This document shows positions 5,222 through 6,209 of a DNA stretch of 6,209 nt, piece after piece. Under the pieces are notes generated by a model. That model ran no database searches. It was not told the origin of the DNA and worked only from the letters and a program-made list of their open reading frames with translations. A program made the translations under genes and the position numbers. Origin of the DNA: Thermoplasmata archaeon (GTDB taxonomy: Archaea; Thermoplasmatota; Thermoplasmata; UBA10834); NCBI GenBank assembly GCA_022865445.1, contig JALHSX010000254.1, positions 1-6,209 on the forward strand, written 5' to 3'. The stretch's first letter is position 1. Each line of letters opens with the position of its first letter.

Positions 5222-6209
5222 TGTCCTTCTCACCTCCGCTTGGATAGAGATGACACGCGACGAGGTGTCCGGGCGCGACCTCCGCCATCTTCGGCCTGAC
5301 CTGCCTGCATTGGTCCGTCGCGAAATCGCATCTGTCGACGAACGAGCAGCCAGGGAATGGATTCATGAGGTTCGGGACGGTTCCCCTGATGACAGACAGT
5401 TCCTCCTTCTGCTCCCCGAGCTTCGGAAAAGCAGTCAGAAGCCCTCGGGTGTATGGGTGCATCGGTTTCCCGAACAGTTCGAAGGTCTCCGCTTCTTCGA
5501 CGATCCTTCCGGCGTACATGATGCACACTCTGTCGCAGGTCTCGGCCACAATACCGAGGTTGTGAGTAATGAGCATCATCGAGCTTCCGACTCCTTTGAC
5601 CAAGTCCTTGAGCAGCCTGAGCACCTGGGCCTGGATCGTGACGTCCAGGGCCGTAGTGGGCTCGTCCGCAATCAGCAGCGACGGGTTGCATGACAGCGCG
5701 AGGGCGATCATGACGCGCTGCTTCATTCCCCCGCTGAGTTCGTGAGGGTATTGCTTCATGACGCTCTCAGGAGCTGCTATCCTAACGAGCTTGAGAACAT
5801 CGAGTATCTTCTTCCTGAGAGCGGCTTCGTCGTATATGTTCTGGTGCAGGGAGATGACCTCGCCTAGCTGGAACCCGACGGTGAAGACAGGGTCGAGCGA
5901 AGTGGACGGATCCTGGAATATCATCGATATCTGCTTGCCCCTGACTCCGCGCATGTAGTCGTGGCTCCTCTTCAGTAGGTCAAAGGCGCACAGGGCGGCG
6001 TCCTTGCCGACCGTGTCGCTGTCTGGTATCTCCTTCGCTATCAATGACAGGTGAGCCATGTTGAGCCTGTGTGGCGCCTCGTCCGGGGGTACCATCTTCT
6101 TTAGATCATCCCTTGTATAGCGCCCCACCTGCCCCTTGCGTCCCCTCGGCCTTGGACCGTAGGTTGCGAAGAGCTCCCGCCTCTTCTCCAACGTCTGCCT
6201 CTCATACCA
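5214..6209 (-). CDS. oppD: Oligopeptide/dipeptide ABC transporter ATPase OppD/DppD (partial, N-terminus off window)
   Basis: Second ATPase of the peptide importer, pairing with OppF under the membrane permeases. The frame is open to the right edge; 331 residues are visible (numbered here from the Trp codon at 6209) and Walker A is not among them. Seen in order: Q-loop ISMIFQDPSTSLDPVFTVG (Gln99), signature LSGGMKQR (158-165), Walker B LLIADEPTTALD (178-189), H-loop His216, HPYTRGLL (251-258), and a complete C-terminal domain with Cys288, Cys294, Cys301 and Cys319 in GCSFVDRC...C...GHLVACHL. The latter is the four-cysteine pattern that binds an iron-sulfur cluster in some characterised Opp/Dpp ATPases. 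At least 98 residues precede the Q-loop Gln without a Walker A, where about 50 separate the Walker A Lys from it in E. coli DppD, so an insertion is present. A TTG at 6191 is not the true start. It overlaps oppF downstream; oppA-C genes are not visible. Confidence 0.94.
   Translation of the reverse strand, partial: WYERQTLEKRRELFATYGPRPRGRKGQVGRYTRDDLKKMVPPDEAPHRLNMAHLSLIAKEIPDSDTVGKDAALCAFDLLKRSHDYMRGVRGKQISMIFQDPSTSLDPVFTVGFQLGEVISLHQNIYDEAALRKKILDVLKLVRIAAPESVMKQYPHELSGGMKQRVMIALALSCNPSLLIADEPTTALDVTIQAQVLRLLKDLVKGVGSSMMLITHNLGIVAETCDRVCIMYAGRIVEEAETFELFGKPMHPYTRGLLTAFPKLGEQKEELSVIRGTVPNLMNPFPGCSFVDRCDFATDQCRQVRPKMAEVAPGHLVACHLYPSGGEKDNA
5230..5237 (-). promoter_or_regulatory. Strong Shine-Dalgarno for oppF within the oppD 3' end
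   Basis: GGAGGTGA on the minus strand, a near-perfect match to the 16S rRNA 3' end, lies 8 bases before ATG 5221 and inside the last codons of oppD. It fixes the oppF start upstream of the TAA and supports translational coupling of the two ATPases, whose genes overlap by 8 bases (5214-5221). Confidence 0.8.
5991..6209 (-). other. Insertion between Walker A and Q-loop of OppD (partial)
   Basis: The visible residues 1-73 of OppD, a basic and proline-containing segment including YGPRPRGRKGQVGRYTRDDL and MVPPDEAPHRLNMAHLSLIA, have no counterpart I recognise in standard OppD. Family-like sequence resumes near FDLLKRS..YMRGVRGKQISM. The left limit of the insert lies off window, so its full length is unknown (at least about 50 residues beyond the usual spacing). 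Confidence 0.65.

Overview
The window is archaeal, most likely euryarchaeal. Five consecutive plus-strand genes encode the RNA polymerase stalk subunit Rpo7 (RpoE'), Spt4 (RpoE''), an archaeal GTP-dependent dephospho-CoA kinase (former DUF359), and the ribosomal proteins S24e and S27Ae. That gene string is specific to Archaea, and a TATA-like box lies at the expected distance upstream of it. A Thermoplasmata-related lineage would fit, but that placement is an inference; nothing here fixes the genus.

Layout: (i) 1-1271, plus strand, the C-terminal two thirds of a membrane-bound pyrophosphatase (hppA), cut by the window edge, with the K/T signature of the K+-independent H+-pumping class. (ii) 1272-1358, an 87-base gap with a TATA-like box and a small hairpin. 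(iii) 1359-3309, plus strand, the tightly packed rpo7-spt4-DPCK-rps24e-rps27ae operon, with overlaps of 4 and 35 bases and gaps of 4 and 21 bases. (iv) After a 25-base convergent gap, 3335-6209 on the minus strand holds the two ATPases of an oligopeptide/dipeptide ABC importer, oppD (cut by the right edge) followed by oppF, overlapping by 8 bases. The permease and binding-protein genes would have to lie outside the window.

The unusual material is in the ABC pair. OppF carries about 280 extra residues inside its small cysteine-containing C-terminal domain, splitting the first three cysteines from the fourth. The insert reads as several degenerate strand-strand-helix units. OppD carries at least about 50 extra residues between Walker A (off window) and the Q-loop. 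OppF is also interrupted by one in-frame TAA at codon 52, just before Walker A, at a position where the family normally has Glu; this is either a single-base error or a recent nonsense mutation. In the ribosomal operon, S24e has a C-terminal tail of nine regularly spaced Glu-Lys pairs. Apart from these points the window is ordinary housekeeping and transport DNA; I see no RNA gene, mobile element, CRISPR array or defence system.
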